DNA of 64,000 bases from Lutraria lutraria (taxonomy: Eukaryota > Mollusca > Bivalvia > Venerida > Mactridae), in NCBI GenBank assembly GCA_964023205.1, contig OZ026840.1, positions 13,254,603-13,318,602 of the forward strand. Reading direction: 5' to 3'. Below the pieces are notes generated by a model. It was given only the letters and a program-made list of their open reading frames with translations. It did no database searches and had not been told where the DNA came from. The position numbers and the translations under genes were made by a program. Positions 42,480 through 55,543 of this stretch are shown one piece after another (within the stretch, counting starts at the first letter, position 1; each line of letters opens with the position of its first letter).

Positions 42480-43915
42480 CCAATTAAGTCGTTAACACTA
42501 TTATGTTGGAACTACAGGGGTATTGTGTTGTCCGCATACCCTCTAGCAAATCTGTTAGATAAATATGAAGTTGACATTGCGGAAATAAGTGAACATAAAG
42601 TGCTGCCCATATTGGCTTTTTTTAACGCATTCATTCAGATTATGATAGTACTGTAAATGTTGACAACAATGAGAGACCACTAAGTGTGGTAAAGCAGGGA
42701 TCGCAATTATGTATAAGAAATCATTGTCATTTTGTATTAATGAAGTACTACCTGATCAACAGCTTCGCGACTGAAGACAGCTGAAATACTTTCACATCGG
42801 ACCAAATACCGCTTATCATAAATATGTGCGCTTCGCCTTGAAGAGATCGAACCAACCTTTTCGCACTAACATAGCTTGGAACAAATGTACCAGTGAAAAC
42901 CTAATTCTGTATTAGCAAGTTCTTTATGATGAACTAAATTGTATACTTGATACCGATAATAGTAAATGTTGTCCAGATTATCTCAACAGTGTACTAGTAA
43001 TCTTCAATGCAATTTCATATGGCTAGTTACGTTCTCCATATAAAGCCGATTCAACAAGAAAGCATATCAATATTGATGTTCAGATGTGAAAGTAGCCTGT
43101 TAAAAAGTACGACAACTCAGTCGTATATGGATTAACGAAGGCCGTCCACTGGGACACAGCAATGATAGCTACCATGTATATAAAATAGCAAAGCGACTCT
43201 TTCGACTTATACATCGCACTAAGCAACACGACTACGACGAGAAGACTACGGACGACATAACAAAAGCAGCCAAGGTCGATTATCGTCTCTTCTGGAAATG
43301 ACTCCGCATGCATAAAGGAAAATCCTCAACAGTGTGCAATGAGTTTATCGTCAATAACATCTCATACTGCTATGACAATGTAATTCGTGGCTTTGAATCT
43401 CATTCCTCTAGTATGTTTAATGATAATCAGGTCATGAGTGATCAATACACCAGTTAGAAGAGAACTTGAACTCTTACTATATGAAAATAATAATGATTAC
43501 TCGAACGAAATAGCAAAGACAATATCGAGATAAGAAATTGAACGTGTTATAAAATTCTTGCAAACGAAAAAAGTCCTTGTATCGACAATATATTCAATGA
43601 ACACGTAAATTCTGACAGCACTACTCTCTCAGACGCGCTGTGTTATTCACCGCTATTATATTCAATGAAAGAACGCCAAGCCATTTGGGGAACTAGCTTG
43701 TCAATCCCAATATATAAAGGAATGGGGAAATCAAAGGCGGGCCCTAACAGTTAAAGATATATTTCAACAAATCTTCGAGAAAGTGATATTAAACAGAATA
43801 TATAATTTGATAGAGACAAACAGCATCGATTTCCCATCTCAACAACAACAAGGGTTTCGTAAATGATTAAGTTGTATAACAACCGTGTTTAATTTTCTAG
43901 AAACAATATATTAAA
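42480..43915 (+). pseudogene. Degenerate LINE ORF2 (endonuclease to early reverse transcriptase)
   Basis: Plus-strand segments read LTLLCWNYRGIVLSAYPLAN then LLDKYEVDIAEISEHKVLP (endonuclease N-terminus), a linker, and near 43750-43910 VKDIFQQIFEKVILNRIYNL and SQQQQGFRK (reverse transcriptase block). Many stops and shifts; truncated 3'. Confidence 0.7.
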
Positions 43916-43919
43916 TATA

Positions 43920-45175
43920 GTTTATCCTTATTGCCATTTGGAGTACAGGTTATCACACATTGTTTAAATGATACAGAGAGTTCATCATTATCAAAAGCTT
44001 CATTAATGGACCTAACCAAACAAATCACCAATATCAATCCAATAGAATTTGAAAAATGAAGTAGTGCTAGTGAAGCCAGTGCTACCTGGAGCTGAGTTGT
44101 TTTTCATTTTTAAGGCTACACAACATTTCATGGTTTGACAATTTAGCTTCTAAATAAAGTTTATCTTCCATTGACAATTTTGGAATATTTAAATGAAAAA
44201 ATAATTGTGGGTCGAAGTTTTTACAACTTTTCAGCGTATAAAGTCTTATAATGGTTATTTGTTTTCTGTATAATGTCCTCATGGTTAGTCCAAAATTCAA
44301 AAGATTTTGAGTATAATTTGTTCATTGTTGTTGACACAAAATTTTCTAGGTTACCAAAATAATTACATTGTAGTAGGTTTCACCTTTAAGAATCTATTAA
44401 GCTATGGTTCTTTCTTTTTATTTTCAATTAAGTCAGAATTAGAATTACTGTACTTTGGCTTTAATCCTCAATTTCTTCAATGGGCTGTTATTGTTTATTA
44501 ATATCCTGCTGTTTTGTATGATGCAAAATAAATGGTTTCACCTCTTATTTCTAATAATAAAGTTTCATAATATAATTTATCATTGATGTCAAATAAAAAT
44601 ATCTTTATTGCTACTGTTTTCTAAACGGAGATGACTTAGTTGAATATTTGCAGCATATTGTTGTTTACTCTATTTATGGTATCTTTAACATTTCTCACAT
44701 AGTTTAAGAAGGGAATCATTAAATTTTCAATATGATGAACCTTTAACCACTTTATCTAAAAGTAAGCTTAATGTAATCATGCCATCATTAGTTCTATATC
44801 CAGGTAATATATCTGTTTTATCAATTTTATTAAGTAAAACATTTGAAATCAAGAAAAAGTCATGTCTTGCCTGCTAAACAGGGTTCTTTTTAAACCATGT
44901 AAACTTCGTTTCTTCTAGATGTTCGTCTCTCCAACAATTTACAAGGTCATATTCACTCATAATTTCAAGAACTTTTTCCCTGGAATTAGGGATATTTACA
45001 TGAACGTAATTAACATAACCCATATCAAACCCATAAGTTTTAAAGTGTAAAATAATCAGATTTCCATTCTGATCAGTTTCTTTATCTTTAAAGGTAAAAT
45101 CAAAATTGTTATTAATTAAAATTACTACGTCTCTTGATAATTGTAGCGGTGACAAAAGCAACTCAATTTATAACA
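43920..45175 (-). pseudogene. Second degenerate LINE fragment, opposite strand
   Basis: Minus 45161-44874 reads LSPLQLSRDVVILINNNFDF, LIILHFKTYGFDMGYVNYV, NIPNSREKVLEIMSEYDLVN, CWRDEHLEETKFTW: endonuclease strands. It continues in broken frames (KQARHDFFLISN, DILPGYRTNDGMI) toward 43920. It faces the previous fragment head to tail. Confidence 0.7.
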
Positions 45176-46644
45176 GTTACTTCCCTTTTTGGACTCGATT
45201 TTGCGTCCCCCCCCATTTGTACTTAATTTTTTATAGTGTCAGCAACGTCTGATCTAGGAAAGCTTTAATGTTGATTTGTTTAAAACCTAAATATAATCAA
45301 ATTATAGAGATAAAACACATTCCAGTCATATTTTGAGAAAGTTCACACCGTTCAAATCATATTTTTATGAAAATGTGCTACATGTATCTAATTTTTAAAA
45401 TGCACAGAATGTTGGAGTTTCACTTTTAATTTGATATTAATAAACATTTTAAAAATCGAGGGTAAAAGAAAACATAATACTAGGAACGTTTAATCAATTA
45501 CTTACACTCAATAATGACGATAGGTCCGGCCTTGACGCATTTCCGTACAAAAGGTACAAAAGTGAGTCCGCCTTTTCTCGGTCCGTAATAATTCCTAGTT
45601 TTATTCTGGATTCGGTCCGAAATATTCTGAATAATTATTATCCTTTACTGTTGTCGGGATCAAGTATTTCATGATTCTTTCGAAGGTGAAAAGGTCTAAG
45701 AACAGATACCCTTTAAACTGGATTCGTTCACTCTGTCTGTACAAAGTCAACAGGCATGGCCTAAAGTGGACGCTGATTGGTCATTTCGGTCAGAATGCAG
45801 GCGAAATTCTGAATACTCGCATATTCGGAAAAAATCTCTTTTTTCGCTCGATGTATATTTCGCGCGTAATTCAAAAGATAGATTGAGTCCTTATTTTCCT
45901 ATCATTGTTGTGCAAACACCTTCTTTAGTATTTATTTATTAACCACTGACTATAGTTCAATTTTTAGGTCAGCAATGTTATTGTATACATGGACGATCTC
46001 ATTTATACATGTTTAGGTAACACAAATACTGTTGTAATTTGCTATAGACCAATTTATGAAGCTTTATAAACATTGTCCTCTGTGGTGCAATTGGTAAAGC
46101 ACAAAATTAGTGAATCTTGAGCTCTGCGTCTGACGTTAGACATCATTTTTATTTTCTTTTTTTTCATTTTTAATAAAAGTTAACTTTATATACATCGATA
46201 AGAAATTATTATTCATAGGTTTTTTATTTTTAAATTGTTCCGTTAAATTAACAAAACTATAATAACCTCACATTGGTAATTAAGATTTATATATTTCAAT
46301 TATGGAGTGATAATATAATAAGTAAAAATCGATTCAGGTGTTTAGTATTTTTACATAGTATTTGAAATTATATACTTGTATTCGCGATTTCGTCCAATAA
46401 CATGTATACAAGAAATAAAAAAGAGGAATACACCAGAGAACAAATGCATTTTTTCTTTCCCTTTTCTCTTATGAAAATTGGTAAAAAGGTATTATTTAGC
46501 GTGTATACATACATGTAACAAGAACAAACATAGTTAATAATTAATAATTTATAAAAAATAAATGGATAATAATTTAAAAAGAAAGTGCCATTGACTTAGT
46601 TCGAACCACACACATCTGCTTCATTTTGTAAAACTGTTATGTAC

Positions 46645-47343
46645 TGTCCAGTTAGGATAATGTGATAGTGACGTTTCATTTTATGTGTACACAAAAGTTT
46701 ACATCCATTGTCTGAACAGGTAAAATGGATTTATAAGAAACAAATATAGTATTATAGTTTAGCAATGATATTGTAGATGTCTGGTTGGCGCAGCTGGTAA
46801 AGCCTTTAGAATTTATCAGGAGCTAAAATTTTATCGCGAGTTCGAACTTCTCTGAATGGCAACTAGCTAAATATGACTGAAAATAGGTGGACTTTTAATG
46901 GCGAACCAATCGTAATAATCAGAATTACGACGAAATGTCTGAGACTATCCTTCATCATGTTTATTACATGTATAAAGATATTCAAAAAAGATATGCCAAA
47001 CGATAAAAATGATGATAATAATATAAACACTAGATCTAGTGTATTCTTTACAAAAAAACCCCCAAAAAACGACGAAAAAATTGACGATTTAAAAAAAAGA
47101 TATAGCAATAGAAAATAATTTGCGAAAAAGTACCAAGTCGCGGTCTCACACAGTTCTTTTCACATCAATAGATTATCGTCAGACACCATCGTTACCAACT
47201 GCACTACGCCGACAGTTGATGGATTTATTGAAATTTGTAAATCATGTAGTCAGCCTATATGTCCAATGATGATTTGACAACGGTTTTACACCGTAAAAAT
47301 GGACTCGACCACTGCGTCACTATACAATTATCCTAACTGAACA
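46645..47343. mobile_element. 699-bp hAT-like element nested in C2
   Basis: Ends TGTCCAGTTAGGATAATGTG and the near-inverse ACAATTATCCTAACTGAACA. Flanks TTATGTAC and GTATGTAC match at 7 of 8 bases, and C1 lacks the insert. An 8-bp duplication suggests hAT; that is tentative. Confidence 0.78.
46776..46860 (+). repeat. tRNA-like sequence within the nested element
   Basis: TGGCGCAGCTGGTAAAGCC (A box) and GCGAGTTCGAACTTC (B box) at tRNA-like spacing. Acceptor stem and anticodon arm are not convincing, so this is a SINE-type promoter remnant, not a tRNA gene. Confidence 0.55.
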
Positions 47344-47482
47344 GTATGTACAATGTACATGCCACCTTATCCAATACACCATGACTACGGATTTAGAGTT
47401 ATATTGGCAATCAATTTACAGTGATTACCTTTACATTGTATCGTCCAATATTCGACCTTGACTATAAGAAAATTGAACTATA

Positions 47483-48246
47483 TTATTTGGTGTTTTTTTT
47501 CGGCGAGAGCTGAGTTGAAATTGTGTATACCTATATTTGTAACCAAAGCGTGCTTGATACAAAATCTTCAGCTAAAGTAGGAGTTTTCTCACTGATTAAA
47601 AGCGTTGCTGTTTTTAGGGCAGAATTCGTAATTGTTAGTTGTTCGTAATTGTCCGAAAAAAAGTATATTATCAATCTACAACAGTATGAAATCAAACATC
47701 GAAACGTTATAACCATGCAAAATTAATGTTTATAGCCTAGCTGATATGTTATGGTAATAGTACACTTGGTTTAAAATAATGTTAAATCTGGCAAATAAAC
47801 AATTTTAAAGGTTACAAACATGTGAATCAAGAACCAGATTAAGGGCGCTTGTATATGGTAAACAAAAACAAGATTTATGAAATATCATCATCTACAAATT
47901 TCATTACTATTATTAAATTTTATTGCTTACTTGAGCATTTTTTACTCAGGGCTTTCATCAAAAAGTCGAGGTCAGACAAATTTGACCCTTTGATACAATT
48001 TCCCAGGAGTCAGTATTCTTATTTTACTATTTTCAAGTGTCAAAATACCATTTTAAGGGTCAAATGAAAGCCCTGTTATAATAATTACAGTTATCTACAC
48101 AACTTGAGGATTTCCTGCCGTAGCTGGTGAGAAAAAAGAAGAAAAAGTAATCTTAACCAATGAGTACATATTACCAAAAAACTATTAATTATTTCCTGTT
48201 ACTAAGTGTCGACTTGCTTGACTTTGCTAATGTCCGAAACTATACA
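47483..48246. other. Spacer, nothing recognised
   Basis: AT-rich, only short ORFs. Confidence 0.45.
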
Positions 48247-48662
48247 CACGGTGCGAATACCACGTGACTTTTTGCTAAGGTTGGGTGCTCCAACAATGGC
48301 GGATTCTGTCGATTCAGGTAAGATTTTTCATCCTTCTGGTCTTATATGTACTTTATATAAAAAATGTAAATCCGCCCAAAGGGGATAATTCCTTAAGATA
48401 TAAAACATTCACCCCACATTAGCTACTGACTTTGTGTATATGAAAAATGCGCGGTGACACTTTACGATTTAACTAGGGGATAATATGCTAAATAATCTAC
48501 AACCGAAGGTGAGTTTTTGAAATGGCCGGGCTCTAGCGAAGAGCTTTTTTAATATAAAGTACATATAAGACTACTAGGATGAATAAACTTACCTGAATCG
48601 ACAGAATCCGCCATTGTTGGAGCACCAACCTTAGCAAAAAGTCACGTGGTATTCGCACCGTG
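48247..48662. mobile_element. 416-bp foldback MITE with about 110-bp arms and 5-bp duplication ATACA
   Basis: Left arm starts CACGGTGCGAATACCACGTG and the right arm ends with its inverse; homology continues to about 48360 and from 48556. ATACA flanks both sides (48242-48246, 48663-48667). Each arm contains CAACAATGGCGGATTCTG and CGATTCAG followed by GTAAGA, i.e. a start codon and a splice donor pointing inward. A solo outer arm occurs at 53955-53985. Confidence 0.88.
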
Positions 48663-49566
48663 ATACAGCTATGTGGCATTTATTTTGTACTGTATCTGTG
48701 CCGAGTATATTTTTTTAAAGATATTACTTGTTTCTTATCACTGGGGTCCAACGAAATATCACGAGATGCGGTTCGCATCGAAAACATGTGTATGTTATGC
48801 AACGACAAATTACCCAGGTTATGTACACATAACGCGGTTGAAAAGCTAAGGACGACATTTTTCGTAGTAGTGACATTGTATTTTGCTGGAATATCATATT
48901 CCAAGTACGAACATGGTGAGTAGAAACGTTTAATACTATTAAACAGTTGTTTGTAGTTTATTTAGTATCATTTACGTATAAATTAAGCTCCAAATTTGGG
49001 GATGTTCGTAGAAAGTCTTCTTTCGGTAGATTTTCATTAAAATATTTTTCATGAGTATCATTTTAATACTTATTGGGTATGGTATATTTATTCAATCATT
49101 TTGTCTTCATTAAAAATATTTTGTAGGTGAAATAAACACATTTCAACGGGTTTTGTTGTATACTACGACTGTGTTAGTTTTTCACAGAGTGTGTGTACGG
49201 TGCTAAACGAAGGTCGCTCTTCATGTGTACGTTGCTTATTGAAGTCAAAATCAAATTCAGGATACAGACCACGTGGTGTGTATGTACTGCCGGGAGCCAT
49301 TTGCCTGCATTTTAGAAGCGCAATGGCACTGTGCAAACTCCAGCATATAGAGCGTTACGTTCATGAGGGAAGCAAATGATAGAGGTACAACAGTTACTAA
49401 AAATCGCCATATAACTTAAAATGAAGGGCCATTACATTATCGACATCGACGACATGACAACGAATACAGAAACTGGAAAAATTAATCCCTACAAATAATG
49501 TAACAAGTGACATACCAATAAGAATATTTCTAAAAGTGAACACCAACTAAGTCTGTCCATTGCCAA

Positions 49567-49815
49567 TTGTTACTGAAACAAGCGGGAAGTACAGAAGTTT
49601 CTAAACCAGATGGTGCTGAATCGGAACAACTGGACACAACTAAATGTATACTGTGCTCAGACGCAGAGGACTTTGAAAAAGTAGAAGGCGTTACTGATGA
49701 AACAATAAAAGAGACCGTAGTACAATTACAAAAGCTTCTTCCGTCCATCACATCTACTCTGAATGACTGTGGACGTCTTCAAGACTGGATAAACTTTTTT
49801 TCAAATGGTGGATAA
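49567..49815 (+). pseudogene. Conserved ORF of the CACTGGGG element (copy B)
   Basis: Reads MLLKQAGSTEVSKPDGAESE, TTKCILCSDAEDFEKVEGV and LPSITSTLNDCGRLQDWINF, with an intact KCILC (CxxC) that copy A lost. Conservation between copies suggests it was coding in the active element; family unknown. 49191-49379 is a further open segment with CVRC. Confidence 0.5.
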
Positions 49816-50111
49816 TGTTCGGTGCAAATAACGCTTGGATTGACGAGCACAGTACAACATTGCTATAGACTATAAAGACTTGTTGAATACTAATGAATAG
49901 GGCAATGGTAGTAACGAATCGGAGATATGTAATGAAACATTTTAGATAACAGCAGATTTCAAAATTGTTCAAACTCGTAAATAATATAATGATGTGCCTA
50001 AATCATAACCAAGTTATTAAATCATAAGACCATCTGACAGTTTTAACTGTTCTCTTCAGACCATCATACATACATAGATAACTGTCAAATGCAAAACTAA
50101 TTGATATACAC

Positions 50112-50614
50112 AAGGACTTATATACATACATGGATTCGCAACTTCCGTATTAACAGTTTAAAGTAATCAAATCCTGCGATAATAAGACGTGAATCAACGG
50201 GAATACATGCTATTGTTTACAAAAGCGAAAATACGAAAATATCCGTGATAATCCGAATGTTAATAACAGCGAAAATATCCGTGGTATTCCGAATGTTTAA
50301 TCTCAGAGACGAAAGGATTATAATAGATGTCCGCCATTTTGGAATTTAAAATGTTCGACTGATGCCATTTTAATGCTTATACTTAGACTTTGTGGATTAT
50401 AAATGTATCTCAATATCTTTAAGGATTTTGTTGCATCCTTTACCAATTTCCCGTGCCCAATTGCCAGAGTTTTTTTAGTATAATAAAATTCGTAAACGCC
50501 CAATTACAGCTGTCGGACATTGCCGAGTATATAGCAATGCATTGTGGGATCGTCGAACGATATCGTTTGAGCTATTTTTAGCAGTTGCGAATCCATGTAT
50601 GTATATAAGTCCTT
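50112..50614. mobile_element. 503-bp transposon with 9-bp duplication, nested in copy B
   Basis: Ends AAGGACTTATATACATACAT plus GGATTCGCAACT and the inverse. Flanked by GATATACAC (50103-50111, 50615-50623). Copy A carries the empty site near 23630. The 9-bp duplication is Mutator-like. Confidence 0.88.
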
Positions 50615-50794
50615 GATATACACAATTGCCTTCAGAGTGAAACATCCACACATTCTGTTAGTAACATATACATCAAAAAGAGACTTCAGTTGACACCATA
50701 CACACTTGTCTAGTGCGAAAGGTCTTGTTGTATAAGCGTATGTGCATTACATTCTATTCAATCTGATAAGTGGTGGGGAGATGCTAAGTTATGT

Positions 50795-53499
50795 CAGGGA
50801 TGCTATATTACAGGCATGTGCAACCGCTTATCTATCATCCACTGATCAACTATCGATTATCAGTGCCTAGGCTAGTTAATGAAAGCAAAGGTATCAAAAC
50901 TACCGACATTACCATGAAAATGACACAAAGAATCGATAATTGACCAAAAGTAACATTAGTGGTTTATGACTCGTATAGTTTTTATTTGTTTAATTGTTAT
51001 TAATTTTCAAAACTTTGTTCTAAATTAAATTTGAGAAAGAAAGGCTAATATTATGTAAGTTTTGTAGGAAAGAAATGTTTACCTTATGAAAGTTTTGTTC
51101 GATTTATGAGCTCAAGCAGAGATGCTACACTTGGCTCAAATATCATGAAACTTGTTTTCGAATTATCAGCTGAAGGCGAATTTTTTACGGAATAAACTTG
51201 TGAAAGAAAAGTTATATCATGACAACAAATGTACGATAGAATGCTAAAATTTGGCTTAAATTTGTGAATGAAACGTTTATATTATGAAAAAATCTACGAT
51301 CGAACTTAAACGTTTGAATTAAATTTGTATATAACAAATATTTATATCATGAAAGTTTTGTTTGATTTATCAACTCAAGACCAAATTTTATTTTGTAGGC
51401 TATCGTGGAACTTTCTTCTATTTATCAGCTGAAGAAGAAATGTTCATGGCTTTTATTTAATGAAATGCTATATATCATGAATGTTTTGTACGAAAGACAT
51501 TTTATACATTTTATGGTGAATGGTTTGTTATTTGTAATTTTGATATGTATAAATTTGTATTAATGAACAACTTTATCTTGTTATTGATCTTTATTTTTCA
51601 TAATGTATGTCTCTATTATAGCGTAACAATTTAATTAGCCAAAGACTTAATCTGTAACTTTTAATCTACCGCCAAAATGGCGTAAGATATGCCCTCGTAT
51701 AGTCATAATCATAATCTCGGTGACGATCTTTACTGATTACAAGGAAACAATCAATAAATCCGGATGGAAAACAGTATAGGGTAGTCTATGTTTCATAAAT
51801 CTACATTGTTTTCACAGCTGCACATGTCATTTGAATGCATTTTGTCACGGTGTGTGACCATTAATTGGAGGGTTCCATCAATAAAAGTTTATGTCATAAT
51901 TTTAACGAACATGTTCACATCATATTGATTATGACAGTAATTAATCATTGTTGAAAAACTGATATTATTTTAGCAAATACAAAAACAAGTCAAATACCTG
52001 AGATCACAGTGAACTTATTCGTGGCGATTAGCATAAAACCATAATTTGGTCGACCTTACAACTAACCCATCATTAAAGATACATATTGAATAAGATTAAA
52101 GTAATGTTTCTTCATTGCTCTTTTCATTATAAACATATATAGAATAACTGGAATTCTTTTAGCATTATAATGCACGTAATATACCGTCATTATTTCAAGA
52201 CTTTGACTCAACAATTGTAAATGCAGTAGATATGTAAAGAATTGATCTGTATCTTATATTGTGTATGGAAAGGCATGTATACACGTATTCTATATTGTTT
52301 TTTATATTATGTATGTATATAATGTTGTACGAGACATGAATAAACTGTTTGACTTTACTTAATCTGAAAAATTAAACTGTTGACACGCTTCGTGTATGAA
52401 TTGATGTTACACATTGTTTGTCACATGACAGTTGATTCTCAATCAGCCATTGTTATGAATTGACGATTTCGAATAATAGGTGTGAAAATATGTGCATACC
52501 AAATAATATAATTTGGTTACACAGTTTCTGGGTTTGCGCTACAATTTATGTAATTTAGTGCTTATATGATGCTTTTTCATTTTATTATGCACCGGTAAAA
52601 ATGGATCATTATCGAGAGTGAAATAAGGTACTACAGCAAAATAATTCTTGAAATCATTGTTATGCCGTCAATACAGACGTACGTCAGTCTCAAAGTATGG
52701 AAGAAAAATTTCATGTTTAGTATATCTTCACATTCAAATGGTGTTGCAAAAAGTGAAATATTTTTCTCGTCAGATCAGGCCGTCATTGAGTTGAATCGTA
52801 AAAATGGGGTCATAATCAATCGCAAAATTGTGTTCTTTTACTAATGTAAGCAAGAAAATATTATCATGCCGCCAATATCGACGTGTGTAAGTGACAAACT
52901 ATGGAAGAACATTTTGATATAGAGTATATCTTCACATACAAATGATGTCGCAAAAAGTGCAATATTTTCCTCGTCAGATCAGGCCTCCATATTGTAAATT
53001 TTAAAAACTGGGTCATACTCAATCGCGAAATTATGTATTATAACAAAATAAAACATGAACATATAGTTATGCCGCCAATATAGAAGTATGTCACACTTCA
53101 ACCACGGCAAGATATCATGAAATTAAGAATATCTTCAAGTACTAAAGCTGTCGCAAAAAACTGACATTTTCTATTATGCGACCATTTCGGTCAAATTATC
53201 ACGTCAGTTTGATTTTCGAACGGTCACAAAAACTTGGAAATCTTTAGAACCACGAATATTTATAAACAAAATTACAACATCTGTAAAATATTTAACACTT
53301 TAAGATCAATATATAAAAAACTCTATGCAAAAACAACATTTATTTAAGCCGATTGAAGAGAATATTTGACCCATCTTTTATCTGCTATATAACGACATTA
53401 CGGTAAATGCATGCGCATGCGCTCTCGCGTGCATATCCCTATGCACTGTTTTTCAGCCAGTTTCCGTCCGTTGCGTATCCCTGTAATATAGCATCCCTG
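50795..53499. mobile_element. 2,705-bp hAT-like element nested in copy B
   Basis: Ends CAGGGATGCTATATTACAGG and CCTGTAATATAGCATCCCTG are exact inverses, flanked by GTTATGT (50788-50794, 53500-53506). Copy A keeps the uninterrupted site near 23465. CAGGG ends suggest hAT, although hAT usually duplicates 8 bp. No transposase ORF is seen, so it is non-autonomous. Confidence 0.88.
52662..53200. repeat. Three degenerate tandem repeats of about 200 bp inside the hAT-like element
   Basis: Units start at about 52662, 52867 and 53070 with 'atgccgccaatat(a/c)ga(a/c)gt', then 'agtatatcttcaca', 'gtcgcaaaaagtg', 'cgtcagatcaggcc', 'tcaatcgc'. A second, looser array of 60-80-bp units ('tcatgaaagttttgt', 'tatcagctcaag') lies at 51050-51500. 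Confidence 0.8.
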
Positions 53500-53954
53500 G
53501 TTATGTTCACAGACATGATACCAGTGTCATAATAATATTTTAGGAAAACTGCTTTTTAGACAAAATAACGGACTAATCTGGCATAATGTGGTGAATGACG
53601 ACGCAATTATTGTACAGAAAACGCATTTTACACCGGCAAACATAAACTTAACTAGAACAACTAACAAAACAATCCAAAAAACTAACATTTCGTCCTCCTG
53701 CCGGTCAAACTTTTCAAAATGACATGACTGTGTAGGTCAGAAAACCATGGAGAGACTATTTACATAAAATTTCGTTGCATACCATACACATGCTTACGAT
53801 GCGAACCGCCTCTCGTGATACGTCGTTTGCCCCCAGTGGTAATGAAGTATTCTAAAAATCGTATTCTCACAGTGGATATAGTTGAAATGTAGAATATCGC
53901 ATTAATATATTATAGTTGTATATTGAATAATTTTGATTTCTTCAATTCTGATTT

Positions 53955-53985
53955 AGCAAAAAGTCACGTGGTATTCGCACCGTGA
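53955..53985. repeat. Solo outer arm of the CACGGTGCG MITE
   Basis: TAGCAAAAAGTCACGTGGTA plus TTCGCACCGTG equals the outer end of the right arm of 48247-48662. No partner arm or duplication seen here. Confidence 0.75.
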
Positions 53986-55020
53986 TAACGTTATTACTTT
54001 ACGCTGTACGATGTAAAACATCATTACTCACTAAACGTCACTTTTTCATCTATTTTTATTCTTAAACTGTAAGGACATAATTTTGTTGTTTGAATAATGT
54101 ATCATCGTTTTAGTTTTAACTTGTAAAGTGCAATGTTATTGACTTTTTGTGTTGATATTCGTACAGGCATATTTCCAGACTTGATTAATTTCATTATTTT
54201 GTAGGTTGTGTAATTTTAAAGGATATGGTTAAAAGCCAAACAGTCAAACAGTCAAACTATCCCTCGCGAACCAAACCAATACACAGTGTATACTCTTTGT
54301 AAAATCTCCATAGGAAAACAAACCAAGGGAAACGGATGATTACAGACAAACTTCTAGCATGGGAATCACCATTTCCAGGGTAGAAGTAAGAGATAGAAAA
54401 AGAGAAAAAGAAAGAGAAAGGATACTCCAATTGACTAGCAATGGTTTGTATAGCATTCCCCACTTTTTTCGCTTAAGATCTTTGTGTTATCATACGCTAC
54501 GATCATGCAAAGTGTTTAAAAAAAATCATTGTATAGTTTTCATTTTGTCTAATAGTATATGTCTATGTGGAAAATGCTAAGTCAGAGCAAGGCGCACAGC
54601 AGGACGTCGCGGACGGATTCAAAACTGACGTAAGCGGCTCCGTACTATTCTCAGACTGATTTGACGAAGCCCTGGAATTATTTCGGACCAAATACAATCA
54701 CGCAAATTCATACATAACGCGATTATACATGTATGTATCTTGTTGACGCGACATCCTCCGCGGTCCGGACCAACATGTTGCATATATCATGTAGATGAGT
54801 ATACTAATCAATTTAAGCCAAAATAGACAAGCATCGTTTGACACGCAAAATGCGCGTGGATTTCATGATAAAGCTTTTCAATACAGTCTACACAGTCTAT
54901 TCAGATGTACAAACCGGTTTAATGTAAGCTAATTGGAAACATAAACATTTTTTATAATTAAAAGCGAATTCTTTCTTTAAATTGAGTGAGGATATTTATG
55001 CCATAATCAGTAGACTATGA
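53986..55020. other. Region upstream of gene 2, nothing firm
   Basis: Contains a GA-rich patch near 54390-54425 and short ORFs. An upstream exon of gene 2 may lie here or further 5', but none stands out. Confidence 0.4.
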
Positions 55021-55139
55021 ACTGGTGACAAGATTGATCAGGGACGGACAAGAACCTTTTTCCACAAGGTCCTTACATCGTGTCATTACACAATTACTAA
55101 CATTGTTGTATTACATTTGTTGTGCATTTAACTTTTCAG

Positions 55140-55543
55140 ACAGAATCATTGAGAAGTTCTGCTTTTTGTTTTGCGCTTCGGAATATAGCGATGAATATTA
55201 CCATTACAACTGCATTCTCGAGGAAATTATGTCCACGTTTGTGCATAACATGTTTGAAGATTTCATCAAGAATCTTAACATACCTTCCCAACTTCCTTTT
55301 GAGACATGGACTGCGAAGAACATTGCTCATCTTGAAGCTGAATTACAGAGGATCCGCTACAGAGAAATAGACGAATCAGATCCGTCAGAATTAGACGAAG
55401 AATCGTTGGTCCATTTCGTATCACGACAATTCCTGTTTAACAAATATACTCTGACTGATGAGTCTTTCACATTTGTACCGGACTTATTTGACATCATGCT
55501 TAATTGCAGTCTATTTGACAATGTGATCACGTGTATTACGGAG
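55140..55543 (+). CDS. Exon of an unrecognised second gene (partial)
   Basis: A 134-codon open exon from a TTTAACTTTTCAG acceptor to GAG|GTAAGC, phase 1 in and phase 0 out. Reads IIEKFCFLFCASEYSDEYYH, IMSTFVHNMFEDFIKNLNIP, AHLEAELQRIRYREIDESDP and FLFNKYTLTDESFTFVPDLF. Acidic/helical, intracellular in character, no signal peptide or known domain. The open frame extends upstream to an ATG at 55025, so a start there cannot be excluded. Confidence 0.6.

Larger units (their letters stand above)
45951..47482. mobile_element. ATAGTTCAATTTT-ended element, copy C2, carrying a nested insert
   Basis: Same ends and body as C1. Once the inner 699-bp element is discounted the length (about 825 bp) matches C1. 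The (T)ATAGTTCAATTTT ends are complete. Confidence 0.82.
48739..53838 (+). mobile_element. CACTGGGG-ended DNA transposon, copy B, with two nested inserts
   Basis: Left CACTGGGGTCCAACGAAATA and right CGTCGTTTGCCCCCAGTG ends are long inverted repeats shared with copy A, here in opposite orientation. Subtracting inserts at 50112-50614 and 50795-53499 leaves about 1.9 kb, close to copy A (1.76 kb). Confidence 0.85.

Noticed and set aside
48239..53985. One large element bounded by the CACGGTGCG arms
   Set aside because: The 416-bp MITE has its own perfect ATACA duplication, while the 53955 arm has a different flank, so they are separate insertions.
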